From Oscheius tipulae (lineage: Eukaryota; Nematoda; Chromadorea; Rhabditida; Rhabditidae), in assembly GCA_037178975.1 (NCBI GenBank), contig JASJZH010000004.1, positions 10,354,001-10,418,000 on the forward strand: DNA of 64,000 nucleotides, given 5' to 3'. Of the stretch, positions 9,529 through 19,129 are shown one piece after another. Each line of letters starts with the position of its first letter. Positions within the stretch are counted from its first letter, which is position 1. The position numbers were made by a program, and so were the translations under genes. The notes beneath the pieces are model-generated. The model saw nothing but the letters and a program-made list of their open reading frames with translations, had not been told where the DNA came from and did no database searches.

Positions 9529-12500
9529 ATGCTCCCAGACTGGCTTCAGAAAACAACAAAGATGCTTTTAGGAATGAAGCTGGACGACAGTCTCCAAAGC
9601 CTTCGAATAGAAGACATTCTGGAGAGACATGCGACCAGAGAGAAGAGGAAAAACCCATGTCCTGTTGGAAGGGTGAGTACTGGTTCTGTAAACTGAAAAG
9701 TAAAAAAATTTCTTACAGAGATTTGTGACCGAGAGAGCCAGAAGAATTGAATACGGTCTCAGTGTGACTAATCAGAGTATGGATACGACCGCCGTCGAGA
9801 GTCAGAATACTACTCAGGAGAGCGTGGAGGTTGGTCTTTCCGTTACTTTTTCGAGTTTTTTGGACAGACATAGAATCGATGTCCATTGGCATAAGGATTC
9901 TAATAAAGTGGCATTAGTCTAGAAATCAGGTCACAAGATCATAAAAGTCATGACGAGTAGTAAAAGAGGCACTAGAGTAGGCGAGAGACAGTTGCAAAGT
10001 CAGACATGGACTCACTACCGTTAATGAGATAGATAGTTCAGTAGACAGTCGTGGCAATCAAAGAGTGTGCTCAGTAGTCTAAGAGACAGTTCAGTACCCA
10101 GAAAGACAGCTCAAAAACCATGAAGTGCGATCAGTAACCAAAGAGTCAGTCCCGGTAGTCTGAGGAATAGTTCATTTGTCAAAAGACCAGTTCAGTAGTT
10201 AGAGAGACAATTGAGTGAATTCAGTAGTCAAAGAAACAGTCCAGGTAGGCAGAAAATTAGTTCAAGCCAGGGAGATAGATCAGAAGACAGATAGACAGTT
10301 CAGTTTTAAAAGAGTCAGTTCAGCAGTCAAGTAGACATTGCAGTAGACATGTAGTCTGAGAGTCAGTTCACGCCTTCCAAGTTGAAAATTCAGTTCACGA
10401 GCGCTAAAGTAATTGGTCGTCTGTTCATAAGAATCTAACCAGTCTCTCCAGTAATTATCAACAATCCCTTTCCAGGAATCATGGTTAGCCGTTGACAACA
10501 CCATTAGCAGGAGGAACCGCATGGAGCTGCTGAAAAAGCGCCGTTCCCTGACCAGAAAGATGGCAATCTCGATGGGAGGCAACTTTAACCAATTCACTAT
10601 GCCTGTGCCCAAGTTCAACCCCCAGATCCAGTATCTCCCAAGCTGTTCCGAGGATTCTGATGAGGAAGAGGATGTAAAAGACAACGTCTCACTAGAAGTC
10701 GTGGACGGAAGGAAAGGGCGGCCGGGACAAGGATGTTCTACTCCGAAGAGAGGGAACAATACTCTGGGAATGCTGAAGCATATAGATGTCTCGGCTGTCT
10801 CTTTCAATTCGACTGCTCCTCAGGTGGTCGTTCAGCCGCTGCCAGTAGCTGCTGATGGAGCAAACAGGTTTGTCGAGATGATGGAAGTGGACGAGACAGT
10901 CAAGGAGGATGATACTCTGGATGCCTTCAGACTAAAGGGTGTTCAGGTAAGAGGAAAACACAAAAAATATGAGATATAGCGATAGTGAGATAAAGGTTTC
11001 TCATTTCAGGCCCCTATCGTCCAAACGGTCAACAATGGAACATATACTATCACTGATGGAGCTACTGACACCACTCCAGTACCCGGTCAAGGAACTTTCG
11101 TCGTCGAGAGGAAGGATGTTAAAACGTTAGATCATTCCTGTTTTTTTTCCATTGTTCTCTCACAGGAGTGCTGGAACTTACACTGTCCACAAAGATGAGG
11201 ACACCTTCGCAATGAAGGACAGAGCTCTTGACAAGCCTGTGAAGAATCAGAGACCAACCAAGCCTACTGAGAGTCTGAGCAGTGCTCTGGACAAGGCCCT
11301 GAGTCAGAGACCGACTCTGTTCCGAGAGAAGGTTGGCTCAAAGAATCTGTCAGAGGAAGTGGCATCAGTTGTCAACGCTCCCAAGCTCTCAATACTGGCT
11401 TCTGGAGGAAGGAAGAGCAACTTTAATGTGAGTCAAAGAGAGACAGGGCCAAAGCCTCCCCATACCATCTAGGTCAACTGATCCTTTCTAGAAAAGACAG
11501 TCCGTCCAGTTCGCAACAGAGCTCGTCTCTCCAGCTAGTGTCTCCTTTGGTTACACATCTACCAGAACAGTCAAAAACCCAAGATTTGTCCCGGTTACTC
11601 CAACAAGAAATGGTAAGGGTTTCACTTGTTCTTCGATCAACTTGTCAGTTTTCAGAACTGGCTTCGAAGCCTACTAAGGTCTTCCCTGCACTGGAGAATA
11701 CTGACGATCATAACAAGTCGATTGGAAAGACAGACACCTCGACAATTTTGGAGACTACTCCCAAAAGGACTCCGAGTGCTAGAAGATCTATGGTGAGACA
11801 AAGAGACAGAGAAAGTCGTTCATTCTCATTTTCGAGTCTACTCACTAGTCGAAGCTTCTTTTGGCCTTACATGGGGCATCCTTGTTCGGGATAGGTAGCA
11901 TAGCAAGTTCCTTCGAAGCAGTAGGAACCAGGTGGACAAGGCAGAGCATCACCATCGCAGGGACCGCACTGGGGCTATGGTTGATAAGGTTTTCATACTC
12001 AGAAACAAGTTCCTACCGTTTCCGGGGCAGGAGTCTCGAGAGTGAAGCAGGATCCTCCCAAGGTGTTGGGATAGCAAAGGCTGGTCCGGTAGAGAAATAG
12101 ACGCAATGAGAGGATGGAGTGCAGCTGCCGTCATCACCACAGAGAGCGCAATACTGAAGGAAAGGCTATAGAACCTAAATGATTGATCATACCCCTTCAG
12201 GAGCAAGCTCAAAGCAGGTTTTGCCGGGTTCGGGATAACATTGAAAGTCGAACTCGTAAGTACCGTACCAGCAGCTAGGAATGGCGGGTCCACAGGCGGT
12301 CTCGGGGTCCGGAGTAGTTTGGGAGGTGGCGAATCCGAGAAGGGAGCAGAGGAGAAGGAACTTCATAGTCGGTAGTTGTGATTACTGAGTTAGAGACCCT
12401 TTTATACTGGAACGGAGAGTTCAGAACTACTGATTATTCAAGCTTAGAGGAAGGAACAGTGACAGAGTTTGCCCTCAGCGAGCGGATCGCTTCGGTACCG

Positions 12501-14433
12501 AAGTCTGTAACTTGTACAGTTTTGCATAAGAGGGTAGACTCTGCTTCCTAGTTCTAAACCGATGAATGGTTCTGGCACAGAGCTTCCTGTTGGGAGATGT
12601 TTTGACATCTTTTGCTCTGAATCTGTACTGTTGAGCAAGTCGACTCGACGGGTGGCTGGTACATGTACCGTCTCGACTGTTCCAGTCGGGGTGTGATGTA
12701 AATACCGGGTCAGACATAGGTCTCATTCTAGCCAGATCAGGAGTTTTTAACAGTTTCTATTTTCATCCTATACTGGTTTATTGAAAGTTGTTTCCTGCCG
12801 GAGTTCAGAACTACTGATTATTCAAGCTTAGAGAAAGGAACCGCGACAGAGTTTGCCCTCAGTGAGCGGATCACTTCGGTACCTAAGTCTGTAACTTGTA
12901 CAGTTTTGCATAAGAGGGTAGACTCTGCTTCCTAGTTCAAATCGATGAATGGTTCTGGCTTATTGAAAGTTGTTTCCTGCCAGAGAGATAAAAAATCTCT
13001 GATACTAAACTGCAGCCAAAAGAGACTAGTTCAATTGTCGAGAGAGACCTATATTTTTTCTCACTCGTTCAGATCCTCCACACCGAAACCCTTGACCGCA
13101 TCCAATCTCCAATTACTGCTGTCCAGAGTGGTCCCCGTTACGCGCAGCATACTGTGGCCTCCTTTGCCAAGTCTCCAGCAGCCAAAGATGGCGGCATGTG
13201 CCACCATTTCAAGAGCTTCAACGACAGCTCAAAGGACTCAAGTGATATCTCGACTTTCATCGAGTGTGGTAATTGCATCTTCTTTGTTTTGGTAACAGTT
13301 TGTTCAGATCCCAATCAGATCATGGTCGATGCCACACTGCGAAGTGGGTACAGGCCCAGGGCTCAGGCCAGATTCGCGGTGCACGAGAAATTAATGCAAC
13401 TGAACAGTGATATGGGAAATGACAATGAGGCCAAGGCTGCCCTGGAGGAGAAGAGGAAGAACTTCTTGGAGAGACGACTCAATGGAACGAGGAATGAGGA
13501 GAAGACTGTGGAGACGGTCGAGAACATGGAGAATGTCGAGAAGCAGGAGCAGTCGTGAGTTTCCAAGCAAACAGAGAGGTTAGACGAGGAAGTACGGGTT
13601 TGCTCCGGATTCTAGTTTTTACAGAGGGGATCTAGTTTGGACAGAGAGAAAGAGGGAGAGAATCATAATAGTTCTTTCAGTGTAACCGTCGACATTTTGT
13701 CCGAAGTCCCCTTGACTCTTGCTTCAATCCGAGAAGAGAAAGACAACGAAGCTCAAGAAGAACCGGCCTCGGAGAGGTCGCTTCAAATTGAACAAGAAGC
13801 TACTCCAGCCCGGGCTGCCCTCCTCAAACGAGTCTCCGAGTTTGGAGAACTGCCCGACTCTTACGAGAATGCCAATGTTGGCTCGCCGAACTCAACCAAA
13901 GACGAAGGAATCGTGATCAGACAGAGTAAGAAGCCTGTCGAATTCGATTCCATCTACTCCCCGAATGCTACTGCTGCTCCAGAGGAACAGTACATGAGAC
14001 ATAGACAGAGACCTATTCCCAATCATGAGAACTCGATTGTGGAGGATGACACTGGCTATGGGGTCGAAATGATTCTGAAGCCGAGGAAAATCAGTGAGTA
14101 TGGGTCTACTTCTTAATCAAACGTTATATTGAGTCCGTCCCGTAACGCCTGAAGACGAAGGCCTTCGCAGATCCAAGAGAAATCGCATGGCTCCAGTTAG
14201 ACGCTGGATGGGAGAGCAGCCTGTGTACAAGAGCAGTCCAAATGGTGAGTCATCCTGTCTTTGTTTCTCCGTCGCTCTGTTTCTCTGTCTCTCTGTCTCT
14301 CTATCTCAAAGAATTTCCAGGTAGCAAACGCCTCGTTGGCTCCAACAAAATTGTAGTCAAGGATCCTCGCTACGTTCACGCCCGAACCACCGACCCTATC
14401 AAGGCTCTGGACCGTGAGCGTAAATTCAAGTGA
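9529..14433 (+). CDS. Candidate kinetochore protein with a CENP-C-type motif
   Basis: About eleven exons can be joined in frame by splice sites: 9529-9672, 9719-9829, 10476-10946, 11010-11125, 11166-11427, 11492-11612, 11656-11792, 13073-13554 (with a possible 39-nt intron at 13271), 13627-14093, 14134-14244 and 14321-14433. The product is about 810 residues, hydrophilic, acidic and low in predicted order (EDSDEEEDVKDN, EKTVETVENMENVEKQEQS). Near the C-terminus, LRRSKRNRMAPVRRWMGEQP has the RRSxRxxxxPxxxW pattern of the CENP-C motif, which in that family binds the CENP-A nucleosome. A C-terminal basic tail follows and ends ERKFK-stop. There is no cupin fold after the motif and no SANTA domain seen, so CENP-C/HCP-4-like and KNL2-like remain alternatives. 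Intron 7 (11793-13072) carries an antisense nested gene. The polyA signal AATAAA is at about 14447. An ATG at 9484 is in frame upstream, but its hydrophobic leader looks like intron or UTR. Confidence 0.62.
9950..10370. repeat. Degenerate minisatellite in intron 2 (CAGTTCAGTAGTCAGAGAGA-like)
   Basis: Some 15 or more loosely conserved units of about 20-27 bases built on AGTTCAGTAGTC and AGAGACAGT fill most of the intron between 9830 and 10475. The same unit recurs at 14690-15010. Confidence 0.75.
11122..12801 (-). repeat. Right arm of the 1.68-kb inverted duplication
   Basis: Reverse complement of 5860-7540 apart from a missing base near 12075. It covers exons 5-7 of the kinetochore-like gene (native position) and the nested cysteine-rich gene within intron 7 with its upstream region. 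Confidence 0.93.
11867..12366 (-). pseudogene. Frameshifted copy 2 of the cysteine-rich secreted gene, nested in an intron
   Basis: Start codon at 12366 (minus) and stop at 11867 correspond to those of copy 1. A single base is missing from the run that reads GGGCTGG in copies 1 and 3 (here GGCTGG, near 12080). This shifts the frame inside exon 2 after the residues STGPA, so the downstream cysteines are lost. Otherwise it equals copy 1. It lies antisense inside intron 7 of the kinetochore-like gene. The break could be genuine or a sequencing error in a G run. Confidence 0.75.
12802..12986. repeat. Partial tandem repeat of the cysteine-rich gene upstream region
   Basis: The block starting AGTTCAGAACTACTGATTAT repeats 12418-12573 with a few substitutions, then jumps to a second copy of TTATTGAAAGTTGTTTCCTG (compare 12779). 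It shows an internally deleted tandem duplicate of the promoter-side segment. A related block is at 20531-20665. Confidence 0.8.
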
Positions 14434-14444
14434 TACTTCGTTCT

Positions 14445-14645
14445 TTAATAAACAATCTGATCCTTGTCAGTTCTTTGCATTTTGGTGTTCAGTTCGTAAC
14501 AGAAGTTTGACTCATCAGATCCGTCTTGGCAGTCCTTCTTTCCGTCACAGACCAGCTGCGGCTGTAGGCATCTTCTGGCATCCTTACAGAAGAACCAATT
14601 GGATGGACAACGTTGTCGGGGAGAGTTGTAGTGATAGGCATCCAT
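14445..14645 (-). CDS. LDL-receptor class A domain protein (partial; first exon not found)
   Basis: The minus strand encodes an exon with RCPSNWFFCKDARRCLQPQ, LVCDGKKDCQDGSDESNFC and a short tail ending KDQIVY-stop. Six cysteines and the acidic CDGxxDCxDGSDE calcium site identify a single LDLa module. A TTTTTCAG acceptor immediately precedes it, so at least one upstream exon is expected, but I see no signal-peptide exon in the minisatellite that follows. The stop is only 12 bp beyond the stop of the convergent kinetochore-like gene, so the 3' UTRs overlap. It is paralogous in layout to the gene at 18827-19126. Function unknown beyond a likely secreted, calcium-bound module. Confidence 0.65.
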   Translation of the reverse strand: MDAYHYNSPRQRCPSNWFFCKDARRCLQPQLVCDGKKDCQDGSDESNFCYELNTKMQRTDKDQIVY

Positions 14646-14689
14646 TTTCTGAAAAACATAGTTACTTAATAAGTTCCAGAAGTCTAACG

Positions 14690-15010
14690 GAATGTTTGGT
14701 AGTCAGAGAAACAGTTCGATAGGCAAAGAGTCAATTCAGTTGCCAAATAGTCAGTACTCTAGTAAGATAGTCATGGTAGTCCGAAGGTCGGACCATTAGA
14801 TGAGTGAGTTCAGTCAGGACAGGTCAACCGTAAGAGAATCAGTTCAGGTAGTCAGCGCAATACAGTTCAGTAGTCAGAGAGACAGTTATGTCAACCCAGG
14901 TAGTCGGAGAAACAACTCAATAGGCAAAAAAACAGTTCATTAGTAAGGGAGTCAGAGAGACAGTTCAGTAGTAAGAGAGTTAGTCCAGGTAGTCAACAAC
15001 TTTCAGTTCA
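14690..15010. repeat. Degenerate minisatellite upstream of the Cys-loop receptor
   Basis: Repeated AGTAGTCAGAGAGACAGTTC-type units related to those at 9950-10370 occupy the space between the LDLa exon and the receptor start. Confidence 0.7.
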
Positions 15011-15088
15011 GCACACCTATCAATGTCCGGCAGCTGGATTAGCACCCGTCTCTCCCTCACCTAATCTGTTGACTCACTCTCTCTGTCG

Positions 15089-18000
15089 ATGTTCTACCTC
15101 CTTCTCCTTGTCCTTCATCTCCCCTACAGTCTCCAATCTGCCCAAGAGTATCGTCTCATTCAGGATTTGAAGGAAAAATACGATACTATCGAGAGGCCCG
15201 TACGGAGCCACTCGGAATCTATCCCTGTCAAGCTAAGAGTCCTTCTGCAACAGATAGTCGACGTTGTGAGTCTTTCTACTCTAGACAGTAAGGGTGAGAC
15301 TCTTAGGATGAACGGAACTCGGTCATAACTTTGATTGTCTGGACGCAGATTACATGGGTCGACTACCGGTTGACATGGGAACCGAAAGAATATGGGAATG
15401 TGAGCAGCATAGAACTCCCACAGAAGTTTATATGGAAACCGGATATATTACTGTTCAACAGGTAAGGAGAGACAGAAATACATCTCGTTGCCTTCCCAAT
15501 AGAGGGAAGGCGGTTCCAAAATTTCTTTCAACCTCTGTCAGAGCAGGGTCAGAAGCATCAAGTACCTCAAACTTGGGTAATTAAACCGAAGAGACTGCCC
15601 GCTGTCGCGGTATTTGGGACGCTGACTGGGGAGAGAGAACGGCAAAGGTCGGAAGAATTTGGGTCAGAGACATAGAGGAGCCACTGGCCGACCGCCGGAA
15701 GTCTTTTAGGTTGAAAGCAAAGACTTTGTTAGATAAAATTCTTTCTTCTAATGAGACTTCGATTAGCGAAGAGTATGAAAATTGTGATTTTACCAAGATT
15801 CCACAGCTTGCTTGCCTTATATTGTCCTCAAAATCATTTCGGATGGATGTCAGTGGTTCCTCTCCGTTTCTGACTCAAAGTCTCCCTGCCTCTGCCGTCT
15901 TCCCTCCCCGGTCAGCGTCTCTAATATCCTGACAGCGGACCGAAGCGCCGGTTTAATTACCCAAGTTTGAGGTACTTGATGCTTCCGACCCTGCTCTGGT
16001 AGAGGTTGAAAGAAATTTTGAAACCGCCTTCCCTCTATTGGGAAGGCAACAAGATTTCTTTCTGTCTCTCTTTCTGTCTATTGCCTTTACAGCGCCGACA
16101 AGTTCGATGCCAACTACCCAGTTCAATCTGTCATCAGCCATACTGGGAAGGTCCTTGTGGCTCCGCCAGGCATTGTCAAAGTCTCCTGTGACCTGAAGAT
16201 GACCTGGTTCCCCTTTGATGAACAGCTCTGTTTCCTCAAGTACGGATCCTGGACCTACCCCGGATCGAGACTGAATCTGACCATCGATGATGAGGGTCTA
16301 GAAGAAGAGAATATGATAGACTTGAGTTACTATGTGGAGAGCGAGGAGTTCGAGATCCTGGGTAAGGAAATGATTTTCTAAAGAGGGTGAAATTCCAGCT
16401 ACTCCTGGGAACAGGACTGAGGAAGAGTTCGAGGGTGATCACTACATCCAGCTCTTTTTTCACCTTCATATGAAGAGGAAGAGTTTCTATTATGTGATCA
16501 GTTGGATCATCCCGGCTGTACTGATCTCTATGAGCAACATTCTCCAGTTCATGATGCCTACTGGAGGAGGGGAGAAGGTCACATTGCGTGAGTCTATCTC
16601 TGTCTAACTTCTTTTGAGCCGAAACACCTGCTTGTTAAAGCGAGTATCCGGACCCTTTTCTAGTTAGCAAAAGTTAAAATTCAGGTAATTTGACAAGTCG
16701 TAGCAAGTCGAGATTGCACTGGCTTTCAGTATCTGCAACTTATTCGAGCTGCAAGGTTGAGCCTTTTCGAGTCAGAAATGAGACGTAACATTAGTTTCGA
16801 AGTACCATATCAAGGTGAAACTGTTCCAAGATAAAAACGAGACAGCCTCATTCCATAAGAGTATCTTTAGGGATTATTTTGGGTGCAAAACTCTAGTCTA
16901 TGAAGTGCAAACTGTGGGTGAGAATACTGAACGCCCCAAACCAGGGTTGATTCGTTTCTGAAGCAATTGGGATGCATTCAAATTCTATTCCGAGTAGTTG
17001 TCTAGAAATAAAGGAGCAACATGCTACCAGAAGCAACAATTTCGACTGATTATTCTTTTTTCTGGAACAAGCCTTGACTTGCCAAAAAGCGCGTGACTTG
17101 TCGAGACAAGGCTGACAAGTACTGCCGAGAAAGCTTCTCGGCAAATGGTAACTTTTGTTCTGGGGCAGCAACTTTGCGGGCTTCTATTTCGGTGATAATC
17201 GATGATACAACAAAAAAGAGGTACACCTCCGTAATCAGCGCGTTTTTCTCTACAAGACCCATATTAAAAAACATAGTCGAAAAAAATCTCCGGACACTCG
17301 CTTTAAGCTCGTTCGTGAAATGCAAATCATGAAATTTCCTGGGTACCGCAATATTTTAACGTTCTAGTATTTCTCCAAGGCTTGTCGCCCGAAAGCTCTT
17401 GTAGTAGTGGGGCGCGGTGTATATGACTCTGTACAGGTCGCAAAAACTACTTTCCCGCTCTGCAAACTTATAGATTTTGATACAGGCTACAATTTTGTAA
17501 AACATGAAAATGCTGAAAACTAACTTTTTGGTCCGAAAAATTCTCCACAATGTACGTATTATTTTTACTATAATATTTACCCCGTTCTCCTTCCCTGGAG
17601 CCCGCGACAGCAGGAGCGAAAAGCGTTCCTTTGCCTAGTACTGCTGCGGCGGCACCCTCTCTGCGTCTCTACCCGTCGCCGGCTCGAGTCCCGTCCGTTC
17701 TCTCTCCCCGCCCGCCACCACGTATACACCGGCCTAAAGAGTGCTCCCCATCGCTTCTCGGCCTTATGGCTAAGATCAAAGTGTAGTAATCGTTCTTATC
17801 GAATTAACCTTCGATATACGTCGCTATTGCGTCGTACAAGGTTAACCGATTTTTGAGACCTGAGTCGGTCGCTGGCTTGCCAACGCCTTCTCACGGGTCG
17901 ACCTGGCGCTGCACTATTGCCAGGTACGGCCCTCCCCAAGGGGGAAATAAGAAAATGAAAAAAAAAAGAAATTCGAGTGGCAGTCTGTGAACTCCGTAGA

Positions 18001-18870
18001 ACAGGTGGTCTGAAACCCCAAAAAGTTCAAAATTCCGCTTTTGACGCAGTCTGTAGGTACTGTAGTGTTGAAACGGTGGTAGAACTATAGGAAATTGTTA
18101 GAAACTTGAAGAGATTGGTTACAGTAGAAGTAGAAAGACAATTCTGTTCAGAGACTACCAACGTGCTAGCTACCCTCGTCTTTCTGGCCCAGACAGCCAA
18201 ATCTACTCCTCCAACTTCTGATTCAATACCTGTCCTCAGTCAGTTCTTCTCTGCTTCCTTATGTCTTATGGGTGCTTCAACTGTGGCTACTGTACTCATC
18301 ATGAACGTCCACTTCAGAAGCGCCAGTTTGAGGAAACTGGCTCCATTTGTGAGTGAAAGTGCCAGAGAGTCATGAACCTTATTTCAGACCCGAAAGATCT
18401 TCCTCGAGATTCTTCCTCCGATGGTCTTCCTCCCAGTTCAACCAGAAGAGGTAGAGGAAGGGAACAAAGAGGAGAGGATAGAGACCCTGGGACAGGTTGA
18501 AAGAATCAAGGAGATGGGTTCGTCTCTCCCGTGCTGCCTATATCACTCATTTTCCAGCTGCTGCTCTGTCGCCCCGTCTGAGCCTATCCTTCGATGACTC
18601 TGTTATCTACAGTCGTCTCGAGATTGACGTCCAGGAGGTAATAACAATTCTCAAGGCCTTCGAGGTGAGTTTCTCTGTCTCTCGGTCTCTCTGTCCCACC
18701 CATACTCTCGCGTTCAGGAAAAGCTCAAAGCCGACTGTACTGACAGAAGAACTGAATCAGATTTCCGCTTCATGGCGAAAGTTCTCGATCGAATCTGCAT
18801 GGGTCTCTACGGAGCAATGTTCCTGGTCACCTCGCTGACTCTAACCATAAGCGCAACAATAAAGAACTGA
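15089..18870 (+). CDS. Cys-loop ligand-gated ion channel subunit (nicotinic acetylcholine receptor-like, non-alpha type)
   Basis: A signal peptide (MFYLLLLVLHLPYSLQSAQE) leads into the extracellular domain with WVDYRLTWEPKEYG and FIWKPDILLFNS. The Cys-loop GIVKVSCDLKMTWFPFDEQL-C (C-x13-C) is present. The pre-TM1 segment has no vicinal cysteine pair, which argues against an alpha subunit. TM1 is YYVISWIIPAVLISMSNILQ, TM2 contains NVLATLVFLAQTAKSTPPTS and TM3 ends VLIMNVHFRS. A charged intracellular loop follows, and TM4 is GLYGAMFLVTSLTLTISATI before KN-stop at 18868-18870. Exons join in frame, including across 15472-16093 and 16588-18151. These two large introns hold two SL1 RNA genes and the U2 gene. 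The TM2 segment differs from the usual ISxLLxxTVFLLL, so channel selectivity cannot be read from it. AATAAA overlaps the end of the coding sequence. It is expected in neuron or muscle plasma membrane. Confidence 0.9.
15490..15587 (-). ncRNA. sls-1: SL1 spliced-leader RNA gene (copy A)
   Basis: Minus-strand positions 15587-15566 are an exact match to the 22-nt nematode SL1 exon (begins GGTTTAATTA, ends AAGTTTGAG). A GT donor follows directly, then a short hairpin around CTCTGACAGAG, the Sm site AAATTTTGGAAC and a terminal stem-loop GCCTTCCC...GGGAAGGC ending at 15490. The total of about 98 nt fits SL RNA. It donates the trans-spliced leader to mRNAs and is normally transcribed by Pol II from a snRNA-type promoter. 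It lies antisense within an intron of the Cys-loop receptor gene, divergent from copy B. Confidence 0.93.
15589..15948. promoter_or_regulatory. Shared divergent promoter region of the two SL1 genes
   Basis: Outward from the centre, each gene has the same sequence upstream of its start: near -13 to -60 both contain CAGCGTC, an AATA core, GACAGCGG and CCCCGGTCAGCG-like blocks, in mirror orientation (about 15600-15640 and 15900-15940). This is the place and spacing expected for a proximal sequence element of Pol II snRNA genes. The middle of about 130 bp is unique. Confidence 0.65.
15950..16047 (+). ncRNA. sls-1: SL1 spliced-leader RNA gene (copy B)
   Basis: The exact 22-nt SL1 exon is at 15950-15971, followed by GTACTTGATGC, an internal hairpin (CTCTGGTAGAG), the Sm-type site AAATTTTGAAAC and a terminal stem-loop GCCTTCCC...GGGAAGGC ending at 16047. 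It differs from copy A at few positions (for example GA rather than GG after the Sm U-run). It is on the same strand as the host receptor gene, in the same intron. Confidence 0.93.
16589..17740. other. Receptor intron, 5' part: no exon recognised
   Basis: The 1.56-kb intron starting with GTGAGTC after the TM1-TM2 linker exon contains no supported protein gene before the U2 locus. From about 17580 the DNA becomes strongly GC/CT-rich, in contrast with the AT-rich stretch before it, and probably includes the U2 promoter. Confidence 0.4.
17750..17936 (+). ncRNA. U2: U2 spliceosomal snRNA gene
   Basis: The 5' end reads ATCGCTTCTCGGCCTTATGG followed by CTAAGATCAAAGTGTAGTA, the universal U2 start with the branch-site recognition GTAGTA. 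TTCTTATCGAATTAACC and the later AAGGTTAACCGATTTTTGAG give stem-loop II and the Sm site. CACGGGTCGACCTGGCGCTG and GCCAGGTACGGCC form the nematode-type 3' hairpins. The length of about 187 nt is normal. Immediately after GTAGTA the sequence is ATCG where U2 normally has TCTG, a change in a highly conserved stretch, so this may be a variant or a pseudogene. It is embedded, sense, in an intron of the Cys-loop receptor gene. Confidence 0.92.
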
Positions 18871-19126
18871 CCTTTTCTCCTGAGAGTCCTCGTTTTCCAC
18901 AAATGTGATCCAGCTCGTCGGAGTGGTCCGGACAATCGATTCTTCCATCGCACATCCATCTCTTGTGAATACAGGTCAAACCATCTTTGCAGCGGATATG
19001 AGTCAGGGGCTTGCATCTAAATTGGACTAGAGCCTGCTTTACGTCCCCTTACTCAGCAAAATACAGCCTGTCTTCTTCTGCCGAAAGGAGCACGAAAAGT
19101 GAGAATAAGAGAGCTAGACAGAGCAT
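18827..19126 (-). CDS. Secreted single-LDLa-domain protein
   Basis: Exon 1 (19126-19053) encodes a signal peptide MLCLALLFSLFVLLSAEEDR. A 36-nt intron (GTAAGG...TTTAG, 19052-19017) leads to exon 2 with ECKPLTHIRCKDGLTCIHKR, WMCDGRIDCPDHSDELDHIC and a short basic/hydrophobic tail ending WLESAR-stop at 18827. The six cysteines and the DGRIDCPDHSDE calcium-binding signature define one LDLa module. The last 44 bases of this frame overlap, on the opposite strand, the final codons of the receptor gene (stop 18868-18870). An alternative is that exon 2 ends at a GTCAGT donor near 18876. The product would be a roughly 88-residue extracellular protein of unknown role. Confidence 0.75.
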
Positions 19127-19129
19127 TTT

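Noticed and set aside
15481-16060. Foldback transposon or MITE in the receptor intron
   Set aside because: The inverted arms are the two divergent SL1 RNA genes and their promoters; the SL1 exon, Sm site and 3' stem explain the symmetry without a transposon.
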